The notes under the pieces: model-generated
The model's input: the letters and a program-made list of their open reading frames with translations, nothing else
Database searches by the model: none
Told to the model about the DNA's origin: nothing
Shown here: in pieces, positions 33,616-42,840 of the stretch
Numbering within the stretch: position 1 is the first letter of the stretch
Layout of the letters: every line of letters starts with the position of its first letter
Source of the DNA: Candidatus Bathyarchaeota archaeon A05DMB-2
Lineage (GTDB): Archaea; Thermoproteota; Bathyarchaeia; Bathyarchaeales; Bathycorpusculaceae
Assembly (NCBI GenBank): GCA_018475625.1
Contig: JAAKEZ010000005.1
Coordinates: 98,256 to 162,255 of the forward strand
Length of the DNA stretch: 64,000 nt
Direction of reading: 5' to 3'
Translations under genes and position numbers: made by a program

Positions 33616-34551
33616 ATGACGACTGTGAAAGCCAGTCTGCGAAATCGTGGCAGTGGCAGATTGGAGTTTGCGGATGGCACGTTGAAGTTTTATGTGGAGA
33701 GAGGACGCTTCAGAAAAACATCCGAACTAGTCAGGGAAGTTCCCATAACTGATGTTGAGGCTGCTGCGGTGGCTGGGAAGGAGTTCAGCGTCACGTGGAA
33801 GGGTGTGGCTGACGTGTTTGATGTGGAAACTGCGGAATCAGCCGAGGCGATTTGCGATGAGGTGAATGCCTCACTGGAGAAAACGGCAGAGACGGCGGAA
33901 CTGGCGGAACCTGTGAAAGCGGCGGAGGCAGAAGTTGCGGAGAAAAAGGCGCCTCGACAGGAGCCTATTGCGCTTGGCAAAGTGGTTGGGGTGGCTTTGA
34001 ACGTGATTGATTCGTTGTTTGATGTTTTGAGGAGTTTGCAGGGGCGTGTTGATTGGAAGCGGGTGGAAGACGCCTTGAAGCGTTCTGAAGAAGGCGCAGG
34101 GGCTCTGGCGGGAGAAGCGGGGATGGTGATGAGCTTGGATTTTGGGGGGTTGTCTTCAGCGGTGAAGTTGCGTCGTGCGAGGGAGGTTTCGAAAGAGGCG
34201 TTTGGTGTTTTGAAGTCGTTGTTTGGGCACTTCGCGGGGTTGACGGTCACCGATGAGGGTCTGGTGAAAACTCATCTGAGCGTTGAAGGCGCAAGGCGGG
34301 CTGTGTTGGCGTCATATCTGCTAAACGATATCATTTTGGGCGTAGTGGTTGGGGATGCTGAAGTTGTGAAAGAATGCGATGAGTTTGCGGCGGTTCTGGA
34401 GGAGTTGCCGAAGGGGACAGGTGTGAAAATGGATGTGGACGCGGTTAACGCAATTGTCAACCGTTTGGTTGTGGAGAAAGCTGGGGAAACCGTGGTTGAG
34501 GAAAGCAGGGCGTTGTTTCAGAAGCAACTGGATGGTCTCATAAATATTTGA
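33616..34551 (+). CDS. Hypothetical protein, alpha-helical, unknown function
   Basis: A 311-residue soluble protein. The N-terminal ~80 residues are beta-rich and resemble a PH-like domain (RLEFADGTLKFYVERGRF...VTWKGVADVFDVETAE). An Ala/Glu-rich linker follows, then a helical C-terminal domain. No signal peptide or membrane segment. TTG 33601 is an alternative start; ATG 33616 has GAGG nine bases upstream. No family is recognised. Confidence 0.6.
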   Translation: MTTVKASLRNRGSGRLEFADGTLKFYVERGRFRKTSELVREVPITDVEAAAVAGKEFSVTWKGVADVFDVETAESAEAICDEVNASLEKTAETAELAEPVKAAEAEVAEKKAPRQEPIALGKVVGVALNVIDSLFDVLRSLQGRVDWKRVEDALKRSEEGAGALAGEAGMVMSLDFGGLSSAVKLRRAREVSKEAFGVLKSLFGHFAGLTVTDEGLVKTHLSVEGARRAVLASYLLNDIILGVVVGDAEVVKECDEFAAVLEELPKGTGVKMDVDAVNAIVNRLVVEKAGETVVEESRALFQKQLDGLINI

Positions 34552-34852
34552 CCGCCGTTAAATGCGGCTGATTGCAGGTTGCGCTGATCTGTGATTTTTG
34601 TCTATAGCCCACTTATTTCAAGGAGCCATGCATAACGCTTCTGCTCTGCGAGTAGCCCCTCTCTATCGTTTCTGTATGGATTGGCTATTTGCGTTGCCTA
34701 CTACTCAGATTTGATGAAGCATTTCTGCCGCAGGAGTAGTTCAAAGGGAGAAAACCGACTGCCGACTAAACCATGGGAAAAGATATAAGTGCCAATAGTG
34801 TGCGAATAGTTTTTGTCTGCCCTCTGCCATAATGTAGATTTAGTGACGTTTA
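34552..34852. other. Intergenic stretch without a supportable gene
   Basis: No open frame or structured element is evident. AGATATAAG at about 34773-34781 is TATA-like and could serve the radical SAM gene starting at GTG 34853, though the leader would be about 50 bases. Confidence 0.4.
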
Positions 34853-35716
34853 GTGCCTTTAATCTCGCGGTTTGACCCTTGGCGTTCCAGCCTCTGCACT
34901 TGCCCGCCCAAGTTGACTTTTAACCCTTACAGCGGCTGCGACCACCACTGCGTCTACTGCTACGCGTCAAGCTACATTCCTCATTTTGCTAATTGCAGAC
35001 CCAAGAGAGGCTTGCTACACACCTTGCAGCAAGAAGCCGCACAGTTGAAAGGCGAAACCATTTCCATAGCCAACAGCTCCGACCCATATCCCCGCATGGA
35101 AGCTGAGACGGGCTTGACGCGGATGTGCTTGGCGGTTCTGTCGCAACACAACTGCAAAATCCAAATAATCACCAAATCCACCCTTGTTACACGCGACATC
35201 GATCTCCTCAGTAGAGTTCCCTCCGCCGTCGCAGTGACAATCACCACAGAGGATGACGCCACGGCGAAACTAATAGAGCCTGACGCCCCATCTTCTACGG
35301 AACGCTTGAAAGCGATTGAAACATTGATTGGCAAAGGCATCCCCGTATCGGTCCGCATCGACCCCATTATCCCTCACGTAAACGACAACCCCGCAGGCAT
35401 CATTGCCACTATAGCAAGCCTTGGCGTGAAGCACGTGACAAGCTCGACATACAAGGTGAAACCCGACAACTGGCACCGCTTCGCCGACGCCATGCCTGCA
35501 ATCGCGGAGAAACTGCGCCCCCTCTACTATCAACAAGGCGAAAGGCAGGGCGGAACCACACTTCTTCTCCCAAGCGACCTGCGTCTTAGGCTCATGATGA
35601 CCATCCGCGCCTTAACCATTGCGCAAGGCATGAAGTTCGGCGTCTGTAGAGAGGGCTTTGCACAACTGAACACGGCGCCCTGCGACGGTTCATGGCTCCT
35701 CGGCACCAAACACTGA
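34853..35716 (+). CDS. SPL-family radical SAM protein
   Basis: A 287-residue radical SAM protein with Cys29-x3-Cys33-x2-Cys36 (CDHHCVYCYA) and the SPL-type context NPYSGCDHHCVYCYASSY, IANSSDPYPRMEAETGLTR and IQIITKSTLVTRDIDLL. The family is related to spore photoproduct lyase and includes many archaeal enzymes of unknown substrate. GTG start. It is immediately followed by the Pol IV gene (one base between stop and GTG), so a link with DNA damage repair is a reasonable inference. Confidence 0.85.
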   Translation: MPLISRFDPWRSSLCTCPPKLTFNPYSGCDHHCVYCYASSYIPHFANCRPKRGLLHTLQQEAAQLKGETISIANSSDPYPRMEAETGLTRMCLAVLSQHNCKIQIITKSTLVTRDIDLLSRVPSAVAVTITTEDDATAKLIEPDAPSSTERLKAIETLIGKGIPVSVRIDPIIPHVNDNPAGIIATIASLGVKHVTSSTYKVKPDNWHRFADAMPAIAEKLRPLYYQQGERQGGTTLLLPSDLRLRLMMTIRALTIAQGMKFGVCREGFAQLNTAPCDGSWLLGTKH

Positions 35717-35717
35717 G

Positions 35718-36830
35718 GTGACCACACTGCAAACCCGCGTTATAATCCTCGTCGACCTTGACTACTTCTTCGCCCAAGCCGAAGAACTCCGCAACCCCGC
35801 ACTCAAGGGCAAGCCTGTGGTAGTGGGCATGTACTCGGGGCGCACGGCGGACAGCGGAGCCGTCAGCACAAGCAACTACGAAGCCAGAAAGCACGGTGTC
35901 AAATCAGGAATCCCGCTGTTTCTGGCAAAGAAGCGGCTGGAAGGCACGGAAGCGGTTTTCCTGCCCGTGGACTACGATTATTACCAGCAAATCAGCGACA
36001 AAATAATGCAAATATTCCGCGAATACGCCGACGCCTTCGAAAAAGTAGGCATAGACGAGGCTTATCTGGATGTCACCAAGAGGACAGGCGGAGACTTCGA
36101 AGCTGCAAAAGCCTTGGTTCAGGAAATGAAACGCGCCGTCAAAAACCAGGTGGGCATCACCTTCAGCGCAGGCATAGCACCCGACAAACTCGTTGCAAAA
36201 ATCGCTTCCGACATCCAAAAACCAGACGGTGTCACGGCAGTCCTGCCCAGCGAAGTTGAACGCTTCCTAGCGCCCTTGCCCGTTGACAAGCTTCTGGGCG
36301 TCGGGCGGAAAACCTCCGCGAAAATGGCGTCGTTAGGCATCAAAACCATCGGCGACCTCGCCCGCTACGACCCAAAACGACTCATGGAAGTCTTCGGCAA
36401 AACCATTGGCACATATTTCCACAACGCCGCCAAAGGCGTAGACAACGACCCCGTGCAGGAAGCGGGTGAATCAGAATCCATAAGCCGCATAAGCACCTTA
36501 AAAGAGGACACGCGCAACTTAGACACCATCACCGAAAAGACCGATCAGCAAATCGAGGAAATCGGCAAAGAAATAGCCCAACGAGGCATCCGCTTCAGGC
36601 AAGTCGGCATAATCGCCGTCATGACCGACCTTACCGCCAAGAGCCGGATGCAAATGCTGGAACAGCCCACCAACGACTTGGAAGTGCTGAGAAAAACTGT
36701 ACGCGCACTCTTCGAAAAGTATCTTAACAAGTCTGAGCTGGAAATCCGTAGAGTCGGCATTAAAATTGCTCAGTTCACCAAGGAAGAGACGCAGCAGAAG
36801 CAGCTGACAAGCTTCTTCGCAAGCAAGTAA
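35718..36830 (+). CDS. dbh: DNA polymerase IV (Y-family translesion polymerase)
   Basis: A 370-residue Y-family polymerase like Sulfolobus Dbh/Dpo4. Metal-binding residues are in ILVDLDYFFAQ (Asp13) and VGIDEAYLDV (Asp113, Glu114). The helix-hairpin-helix thumb reads LLGVGRKTSAKMASLGIKTIGDLA, followed by the little-finger domain. The C-terminus QKQLTSFFASK is a canonical PCNA-binding PIP box (Gln360, Leu363, Phe366, Phe367). GTG start. Probable operon with the SPL-like gene: error-prone bypass of DNA lesions. Confidence 0.95.
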   Translation: MTTLQTRVIILVDLDYFFAQAEELRNPALKGKPVVVGMYSGRTADSGAVSTSNYEARKHGVKSGIPLFLAKKRLEGTEAVFLPVDYDYYQQISDKIMQIFREYADAFEKVGIDEAYLDVTKRTGGDFEAAKALVQEMKRAVKNQVGITFSAGIAPDKLVAKIASDIQKPDGVTAVLPSEVERFLAPLPVDKLLGVGRKTSAKMASLGIKTIGDLARYDPKRLMEVFGKTIGTYFHNAAKGVDNDPVQEAGESESISRISTLKEDTRNLDTITEKTDQQIEEIGKEIAQRGIRFRQVGIIAVMTDLTAKSRMQMLEQPTNDLEVLRKTVRALFEKYLNKSELEIRRVGIKIAQFTKEETQQKQLTSFFASK

Positions 36831-37007
36831 CGCTTGATGCTTGGGATAGCGTAGCGAATTTGATTCTCTCCTTTTTTGTTTCTTAATCAAAACAACTTTG
36901 CCAGATTTGATTGTTGATCAGGACCCGGTTTTGGCGCGCGCTAGCGCATTCACAATGTTTATTAAGTCTTACTACTCTTTTTCGTACTGGAAAAGAGAGT
37001 ATTTAAA

Positions 37008-37148
37008 GTGAGCCGCGAATCAAACCAAAAACTTGAGACCCAGCTAGCAACGGAGCGTCCCGTCATTACGGCTGAAGGCATAGATTCGAATGCGGCTAAG
37101 AAAAAAAGAAAAGACGCTGACGAACCCATCTACATCAAACGAATATAA
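37008..37148 (+). CDS. Small hydrophilic protein, hypothetical
   Basis: A possible 46-residue product (GTG start) that is charged and ends KKKRKDADEPIYIKRI. A purine-rich GAAAAGAGAG stretch precedes it. No family is recognised and no membrane segment is present. Support is only the open frame and its charged, non-repetitive composition. Confidence 0.35.
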   Translation: MSRESNQKLETQLATERPVITAEGIDSNAAKKKRKDADEPIYIKRI

Positions 37149-37272
37149 CCTAAAACAAAAGGGGAAACTTCAAACCAGCAAATCTACATTTAACATAGTG
37201 GATAATTTATCAGTCTAAAATCACTTTTATATCCGTGCGTCTCTCTCCTGTTTCCGAAAGGCGAGTTGAAAA

Positions 37273-37719
37273 ATGCAGTTTGCCGAAGCAAAATACGGAA
37301 GAGTCTTCATACTGAGACTGCACGACGACGACCGTTTACCAGACGCGCTGGAATCATTCGCGGCTGACCAAAAAATATCATCAGCACTCTGTTTCTTCAT
37401 AGGCGGCGCAAAAGAGAAAAGCCGTATCGTAGTCGGACCCAAAAACGACGGCACGCTTCCACCGGAACCCATGACCACGCTGCTCCGGCGGGTGCATGAG
37501 GCGTGCGGTTTAGGCACAATCTTCGCCGATGAAGCGGGAAAGCCGAAACTGCACATGCACGCGAGTTTCGGACGGAAAGAGAGCACGGTCACGGGGTGTG
37601 TACGGATGGGCGTTGACGTTTGGCGCATAGGCGAAGTAGTAGTGTTGGAACTGCTATGTTCCGAAGTGTGCAGAGCTGTGGATAAGGCAACAGGATTTGA
37701 GTTTTTGGAAATTCGATAA
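37273..37719 (+). CDS. PPC/DUF296 domain protein
   Basis: A 148-residue single-domain protein of the PPC (DUF296) family: YGRVFILRLHDDDRLPDALESFA, FFIGGAKEKSRIVVGP, then the HMHASFGRKESTVTGCV segment that provides metal-binding histidines in archaeal members. In plants the domain accompanies AT-hook DNA binding; archaeal stand-alone members are of unknown role. CTTTTATATCC (about 37226-37236) is a good TATA box. Confidence 0.88.
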   Translation: MQFAEAKYGRVFILRLHDDDRLPDALESFAADQKISSALCFFIGGAKEKSRIVVGPKNDGTLPPEPMTTLLRRVHEACGLGTIFADEAGKPKLHMHASFGRKESTVTGCVRMGVDVWRIGEVVVLELLCSEVCRAVDKATGFEFLEIR

Positions 37720-37735
37720 ACAAATTATACATTAC

Positions 37736-39316
37736 TTACGCAAAGGAGAATATGGTGATGGTTCGCGGGAAACTGCCGACTCTGTACACGTCAGTAAACC
37801 TGCCTGAATCACTAAGCATTGCGTACACTTGCATAGCCGTCAAGGTTGAGTTGAAATACGGCACTTCACCTCCGTACTCATAGAGAAACACGTACTTCAC
37901 GTTGTTTTCCTGGCACAGTTCAATCAGTTCAGTCACGTTGAAGTCGGGTTTGAACGCGTCAATAGGCAGTTCAGGATACTGAAACACCTGGTTACGTCTG
38001 GAGGCGTTTGCTTCAAGATAAAACTGGACCATGTCTTTGTTGAAATAGTTGAAGGCGCACAGGACCATTATGGACTCGTTCTGCTGCATACGGTTCGCCG
38101 CGTAATTCGTCGCATCTTGCGTGGGGATATGGATTTGGTCTCTTGCCACCATCTGATATGCTTCAACGCTGCTGTACGCAACTGACACCACTAACAAGGC
38201 GACTAGCGCCCCAGCCGCGATTTGACCTGCGCGTTTTCTGCTCACGCTAAACTGCCCATCTCTCCAAGATTTGTGCGCTTTGTCGTATGCGAACCAGATG
38301 AAGCTGGCGGCTGCCATTGCTATGACTGGAAAGAGGGGGGTCACATAGCGCCACTGCTTGTTCGGGATTAAAGTGAAGAAGACGTAGACCACGATGAACC
38401 AGACGAGGAAGAACTTGTCCTCGGGTTTTCTCCTGTACGCCCACAACCCAAGCCCTATCAAGCCCAGCGCATACACAAGCAAAGAAACCGGGTGCACGTC
38501 GTTGTAGGGCCACACCATCTCTATGAGGTAGAAGATGGGCATGGGAAAACGTGTGCTGTACACGGCTCTGTCTTGTCCGCCTTCCTGAATCACGTAGAGT
38601 AGCTGCCCGAGTTTACCCAAGCCGTTGATTTGGTAGAGCACCAAAACCCAAGGAACAATAACCAACACGGCGATTATCGGCAATAGCATGAACTTGCTGA
38701 ATTTCACGCGTAGCTTTTTCTTGTACAAGAGCAGGAGGCTGACTACCATGACTAACCCAGCGACTACGATTTGATATTTGGCGAGGAAACCCACGCCAAC
38801 CGCTACGCCACATAGGATTAGCGCCTTGTTTTGGTTGAAATGCATCCACGAGAAGAAAAAGAACAGCGAAAGCGCGAAGAAGAATATGAGCGCTGTTTCC
38901 AACATGGCGGCTCTGGAAAGCCAGAAAAAGCCAGGTGTCACACCGAGCAAGATACTTGCGGTGAGGGCAACTTTCGGTCCGTATGTGCGGTTGGCGAATT
39001 CGAATAAAACCCAGATTGAAAGCAACGAAAACACCACGGTTACAAGTCTGCCTGAGAAGGCGCTTGCACCGAAGATACTGAAGAAGCCTGCTGTCACTAT
39101 GTCGTAGAGTGGCGGATAATAACCGTAAGTGGACACGTACAGCTGCGGTTTTCCCTGAGACAGCAGCAAGCTTCCGTACAGGTGGGGCATTTCATCCCAC
39201 TGGATGGTCATGTACCCGAGGTTAAGCAGCAACAGCGAGGCGTAGATTACCATAAAGATGAGCAGTGCCATTCGCCAAAGGGTTAATTTGGGTTTTAGCC
39301 ATGAACGGAAATCCAC
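37736..39316 (-). CDS. GT-C glycosyltransferase (ArnT/PMT-like)
   Basis: A 526-residue protein with about 12 membrane segments in the first 400 residues and a soluble C-terminal domain. The first extracytoplasmic loop carries the acidic motif MTIQWDEMPHLYGSLLL, matching the catalytic Asp-Glu of GT39/GT83-type enzymes that use polyprenyl- or dolichyl-phosphate sugars. It probably glycosylates lipids or surface proteins outside the membrane. It is divergent from a GT2 enzyme that could make its lipid-linked donor. Confidence 0.85.
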   Translation of the reverse strand: MDFRSWLKPKLTLWRMALLIFMVIYASLLLLNLGYMTIQWDEMPHLYGSLLLSQGKPQLYVSTYGYYPPLYDIVTAGFFSIFGASAFSGRLVTVVFSLLSIWVLFEFANRTYGPKVALTASILLGVTPGFFWLSRAAMLETALIFFFALSLFFFFSWMHFNQNKALILCGVAVGVGFLAKYQIVVAGLVMVVSLLLLYKKKLRVKFSKFMLLPIIAVLVIVPWVLVLYQINGLGKLGQLLYVIQEGGQDRAVYSTRFPMPIFYLIEMVWPYNDVHPVSLLVYALGLIGLGLWAYRRKPEDKFFLVWFIVVYVFFTLIPNKQWRYVTPLFPVIAMAAASFIWFAYDKAHKSWRDGQFSVSRKRAGQIAAGALVALLVVSVAYSSVEAYQMVARDQIHIPTQDATNYAANRMQQNESIMVLCAFNYFNKDMVQFYLEANASRRNQVFQYPELPIDAFKPDFNVTELIELCQENNVKYVFLYEYGGEVPYFNSTLTAMQVYAMLSDSGRFTDVYRVGSFPRTITIFSFA

Positions 39317-39529
39317 AGGGTCAGCACATCCGAAGACAGAATGATTATGTGAAATGCTGGTTTTTAATGTTTCAGTAAAAGCTGCTGAAACGCAATATAG
39401 CGAGTCTACCAGACAACGTTTTCAGCTTTGGAAAAGTATATTCCGCCGACGCAATCCACCGCGAATACGCAAATCATTTATGCTTACAGTATTGGATTGT
39501 GTCTTGAGATAATCCTGGTGCTGCCCGGC

Positions 39530-40243
39530 ATGGACGTTTCAATCGTGCTACCAGCTTACAACGAGGCTTCACGCATCAAAAGATCCATACGAGAAGTTAC
39601 ACGTGCAGTCAGAAGGCTGAGGGGCTCATACGAGATTATCGTGGTTGAGGACGGCAGCACAGACGGCACAGCCGACGTAGTCACGGAGCTTTCAAAAAAC
39701 GATTCCCATCTGCGGTTTCTGCATTCCAAGACGCGCTTGGGGAAAGGTAAAGCCGTGAAAAAGGGACTTGGTTCAGCAACGGGCAACGTTATCGTTTTTA
39801 TGGATGTTGATTTGGCTACGAGTTTGGCGTTTCTGCCGCGGATAATCGAGTTAGCCAGAGCACGAAGGGCGTTGGTGGTTGGTTCGCGGCATGCCAAGGG
39901 CTCCAGAGTGCAGCGTTCTTTCATGCGCACCTTGTCCAGTTTGACTTACAACTTGTTCGTGCGGTTGCTTTTCCAGGACGGCGTCCACGACCATCAGTGC
40001 GGCTTCAAAGCCATGAGCCGCGAAATCGCCAGTTTTCTGCGTGGCAGCGTGGAATCGGACGGTTTTTTTCTTGACACTGAGATGATTCTGCGGTGCAAAA
40101 TGCAGGGAATCCCAGTGGTGGAGGTTGGCGTGGACTGGGTGGAAGTTCGGAAGAGGAATTCTGCGGGAGTGAGGCTTTTCAGGGATTCGCTGAAGTTGGG
40201 GCTGGACTTATTGAGGTTCAGGTTGCACACGAATCGCATGTAG
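39530..40243 (+). CDS. GT2 glycosyltransferase, dolichyl-phosphate sugar synthase-like
   Basis: A 237-residue GT-A fold enzyme: DVSIVLPAYNEASRIKRSI, VEDGSTDGTADV, the metal-binding DVDLATS and the QCGFKAMSR segment typical of dolichyl-phosphate glucose/mannose synthases. ATG 39530 is chosen because the domain begins there; the frame is open back to 39428 without similarity. Together with the divergent GT-C enzyme it could supply and use a lipid-linked sugar for surface glycosylation. Confidence 0.87.
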   Translation: MDVSIVLPAYNEASRIKRSIREVTRAVRRLRGSYEIIVVEDGSTDGTADVVTELSKNDSHLRFLHSKTRLGKGKAVKKGLGSATGNVIVFMDVDLATSLAFLPRIIELARARRALVVGSRHAKGSRVQRSFMRTLSSLTYNLFVRLLFQDGVHDHQCGFKAMSREIASFLRGSVESDGFFLDTEMILRCKMQGIPVVEVGVDWVEVRKRNSAGVRLFRDSLKLGLDLLRFRLHTNRM

Positions 40244-40283
40244 AACGGCGCTTGACTATTCTTCATTAGGTTTTGGAGTGTAA

Positions 40284-40562
40284 ATACCTAAAAATTCGCA
40301 GAACCAGATGAAAACCATCGATGCTGACGACACTTCCATTTTGCTTGTGAATTTGGCTGATGAATTCTACGCTACCGGAACAACAAGTACACGTACATGG
40401 GTTGCGCGTTCTCCAAGCATGTTTAAGGGAGATATCGTGTAGTGTGTTTGCCACGGTTCAGTTTTCAACGTAAAAACAGGAAGCTGCTAGAGGATCTGCA
40501 AAGAAGTCAAAACCAAAGTTCAAGTTGGAAATCAGCGACGGCCAGATTCTAATTGGCAAGTC
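40284..40562 (+). pseudogene. Decayed Rieske-type [2Fe-2S] ferredoxin gene
   Basis: Fragments of a Rieske ferredoxin are readable across several frames. The first frame gives IPKNSQNQMKTIDADDTSILLVNL then ADEFYATG. A shifted frame reads MGCAFSKHV, the region after the first Cys-His pair. The original frame returns as KGDIV, a TAG stop (40440-40442), then CVCHGSVFNVKTG, the second Cys-His motif. After two one-base losses (about 40477 and 40494) another frame reads KKSKPKFKLEISDGQILIGK. At least three frame changes and two stops show that it is not functional. It fills the gap between the GT2 and glyoxalase-like genes. Confidence 0.8.
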
Positions 40563-40567
40563 ACATT

Positions 40568-40957
40568 TCACGGTCTCTCAATTAACGCGATGAGGGTTCC
40601 GTCAGGGTCTTCTACAAACGCTATCAGCGGGCCCGTTGGGCTGAGCTTGAAGGGCTCGTCGGTTATGGTGACGTTCTCCCGTCGCATTGCAGCAATAGTC
40701 TTCGCCATATCCTTGACTTCGAAGGCAAGATGGTCGAACAGACGGTCTTCGTATTCGGGTTGACTGAACCTTTTCTGCTTGCGGTAAAACGTCAACTCAA
40801 GCGTGCATCCTTCGGCTTTGGGGTCTCGAAGGAAGGCGATTTCAGCATCGTTCTGAGGTATTTCTCTTCGGCTGACAAGCGTTAAGCCGAGGAGCCGGGT
40901 GTAGAAGTCGATGGGCCTATCTATGTCGCTTGTTCGGATGCTGACGTGAACAAACAT
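40568..40957 (-). CDS. VOC/glyoxalase superfamily protein
   Basis: A 129-residue vicinal-oxygen-chelate protein with two beta-alpha-beta-beta-beta units. Likely metal ligands are His4 (FVHVSIRTSD), Glu in CTLELTFY, His in FDHLAFEV and Glu in DGTLIALIE, the pattern of glyoxalase I-type lyases. ATG 40957 is used because GGAGAG lies eight bases upstream; an ATG at 40972 adds five residues. The substrate is unknown; lactoylglutathione lyase-like labels should be treated with care because archaea rarely use glutathione. Confidence 0.85.
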   Translation of the reverse strand: MFVHVSIRTSDIDRPIDFYTRLLGLTLVSRREIPQNDAEIAFLRDPKAEGCTLELTFYRKQKRFSQPEYEDRLFDHLAFEVKDMAKTIAAMRRENVTITDEPFKLSPTGPLIAFVEDPDGTLIALIERP

Positions 40958-41006
40958 GCTTGCTCTCCACATTCTACGACTGCGTTAAATTATAAAGAGG
41001 TTGCGA

Positions 41007-41441
41007 CTACGCCTTGCCGCCTAAACGCTTGCCGAATTCTTTATCCAGCACTTCATTGACAAGCGCGTCTACTGTTTGAATCTGAAGGTTGCCTCGGGGC
41101 ACGTTTACGAAACTGATCTTGCTAAATCGTGTTTTTAGTTCTTGCACTTTGCGCCATAACTGTCTTAGTTCGGCGTTTTTCACTTTGTACTCGCCCGTTA
41201 GCTGTCGGGTTACTAGTTCGCTGTCAAGGTGGCAAACGACTTCTTCAGCTCCAACCGCTACAGCAAACTCCAGTGCAGCGATTAAAGCTTCATACTCAGC
41301 TTGATTGTTGGTGCGCGAGCCTATGTAAAAGGCGTATGTCTTGATTACTCGGTTTTCTGAGAGAATCATGAAAGCCGCGGCTGCTGGTCCTGGGTTGCCT
41401 CTGGCGCCGCCGTCGGAAAAAATCGTTAATCGTTTGGGCAT
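41007..41441 (-). CDS. rnhA: Ribonuclease HI
   Basis: A 144-residue RNase H fold enzyme with the four carboxylates: Asp10 (IFSDGGARGNPGPAA), Glu49 (NQAEYEALIAALE), Asp73 (LDSELVTRQL) and Asp125 (VDALVNEVLD). It cleaves RNA in RNA-DNA hybrids. The C-terminal helix keeps the usual Asp but lacks the classical His loop of bacterial enzymes, as in other archaeal type 1 enzymes. Confidence 0.9.
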   Translation of the reverse strand: MPKRLTIFSDGGARGNPGPAAAAFMILSENRVIKTYAFYIGSRTNNQAEYEALIAALEFAVAVGAEEVVCHLDSELVTRQLTGEYKVKNAELRQLWRKVQELKTRFSKISFVNVPRGNLQIQTVDALVNEVLDKEFGKRLGGKA

Positions 41442-41586
41442 GTGCGTTCCCTTTTATCGGTGTTTTTTAGTCCTTTATTAATGACGGTTAATAGCATAAA
41501 TTGTTGTTGCTTAGGCACAATCACATTCGTTTATGAACCTATATCAAACATAGTTACCCACTGAACAAACATCGGGATGTATCATT

Positions 41587-41934
41587 TTGGAAACAACAAA
41601 GTTAACCACGCCGCTTCAAACGGCGCGATTAAACTATGGCGACGAAACAAAACTGGTAAAGCTAAAAAACAGTAATGAATGGGGCATTGCCAAGGGGTCT
41701 CGACGAGGAAGGTTGGAAATCATGGCGGAAATTCTGTTTTTTTGCGACCAGCAAAGAGCAAAAACTTACATAATGTACAAGACTAACCTTAACTACGCGC
41801 AATTGAAACAAAACATAGCCTTCCTAACGTCACAGGGGTTGCTCCTACGGAAGAAGGATAAATTTGTTACAACTGAGAAAGGCTATCGGTTCCTCAGCCT
41901 ATTCGTCCAACTCACCGACATGCTGACCTGTTGA
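41587..41934 (+). CDS. Winged-helix protein (HTH_45-like)
   Basis: A 115-residue protein whose second half is the archaeal winged-helix type seen as RRGRLEIMAEILFFCDQQRAKTYIMYKTNLNYAQLKQNIAFLTSQGLL...TTEKGYRFL. Such small proteins are common single-domain transcription regulators in Thermoproteota. TTG start. The N-terminal ~35 residues are not conserved-looking. Confidence 0.8.
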   Translation: METTKLTTPLQTARLNYGDETKLVKLKNSNEWGIAKGSRRGRLEIMAEILFFCDQQRAKTYIMYKTNLNYAQLKQNIAFLTSQGLLLRKKDKFVTTEKGYRFLSLFVQLTDMLTC

Positions 41935-42292
41935 CATAAGCGCAGAGGAATCATTCAGTGTCGGCTAATCCAAGCAGCTTTCAAAAACCAGCTTCGTCTT
42001 GCGATAGGCGACCTTTGACTGCTCGCCATGTAGCGGGGAAATTTTTTGTATTTTACACCCAGGACTTCGTGGATAATTTTGTCGATTTCACGTCGGCTTT
42101 CACGCGTAACTTATATTCTAGCTTTTTTAGAATTTCTCCGGTGTGTCTGAAGCAGCAAGGTCATGGCAATCCCTTAATTTCAGTGTGAGACGTTTTTGAA
42201 AAATCTTGCGCCTGAAACGCAGCGTCATTATTTTGATTCTTTACGTGGAATTCATAAGGATTAAGGGCTGAAAACGCGAGAAGTCTCGTGTA
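41935..42292. other. Intergenic stretch without a supportable gene
   Basis: Both strands have short open frames but none has a recognisable product or ribosome-binding site. A small inverted repeat, GAGA-ag-TCTC, lies just before ATG 42293. Nothing else stands out. Confidence 0.4.
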
Positions 42293-42760
42293 ATGTCAAG
42301 CCATAGAAAACCAGTTGCATCCTTCCTTATAGTTGTGGCTTTGCTGTTTGCACTTACGGGTTTTGCTCAAGCCACTACAATCTACTTCACGGTGAAAGCA
42401 GGAGAGGAAACGACTCAGCCGATTACTCTGGCTGTTGAAGACCGCGTTTTGATTCAGTTTAAAGTTGTCGGCGGAACCGTAACCGCCAGCGCGCTGCGTT
42501 TTTCCATGACTTTTCCGAACGCCACGGTAAAAGATTTTGGTGAATCTGGCGACTTCATTTATCGTTTTGTCTGTGACGCTGAAGGCGACTGCGTGTTAAG
42601 GTTCAACAACTCTGGGTCGGAGAATATGCAGGTGACTCTTAACTATGAGGTTGACCATTATATTTTTGGGATTCCGCAGATGCTCTTCATGGTCATACTA
42701 ATAGTGGGCATTAGTCTGGTGGGCGTTGCGGTTTTCATAGGACTAAGCCGGAAACCGTAG
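42293..42760 (+). CDS. Secreted protein with C-terminal anchor, GOLD/emp24-like
   Basis: A 155-residue protein with a signal peptide (about 1-27, ending GFAQA), a small beta-rich domain (VKAGEETTQPITLAVEDRVLIQFKVVGG...CVLRFNNSGSENMQVTLNYEVD) and a C-terminal membrane helix. The beta domain followed by one helix resembles the GOLD domain of emp24/p24 proteins; the resemblance is structural and not certain. Probably on the cell surface. Confidence 0.65.
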   Translation: MSSHRKPVASFLIVVALLFALTGFAQATTIYFTVKAGEETTQPITLAVEDRVLIQFKVVGGTVTASALRFSMTFPNATVKDFGESGDFIYRFVCDAEGDCVLRFNNSGSENMQVTLNYEVDHYIFGIPQMLFMVILIVGISLVGVAVFIGLSRKP

Positions 42761-42840
42761 CACATCGCGATGCGCAGGTTAAGTCAGAAATATTAAATAA
42801 TGCGCAGTGTTGCCTAACCCTAAACAAGGAGAGATTAGAG

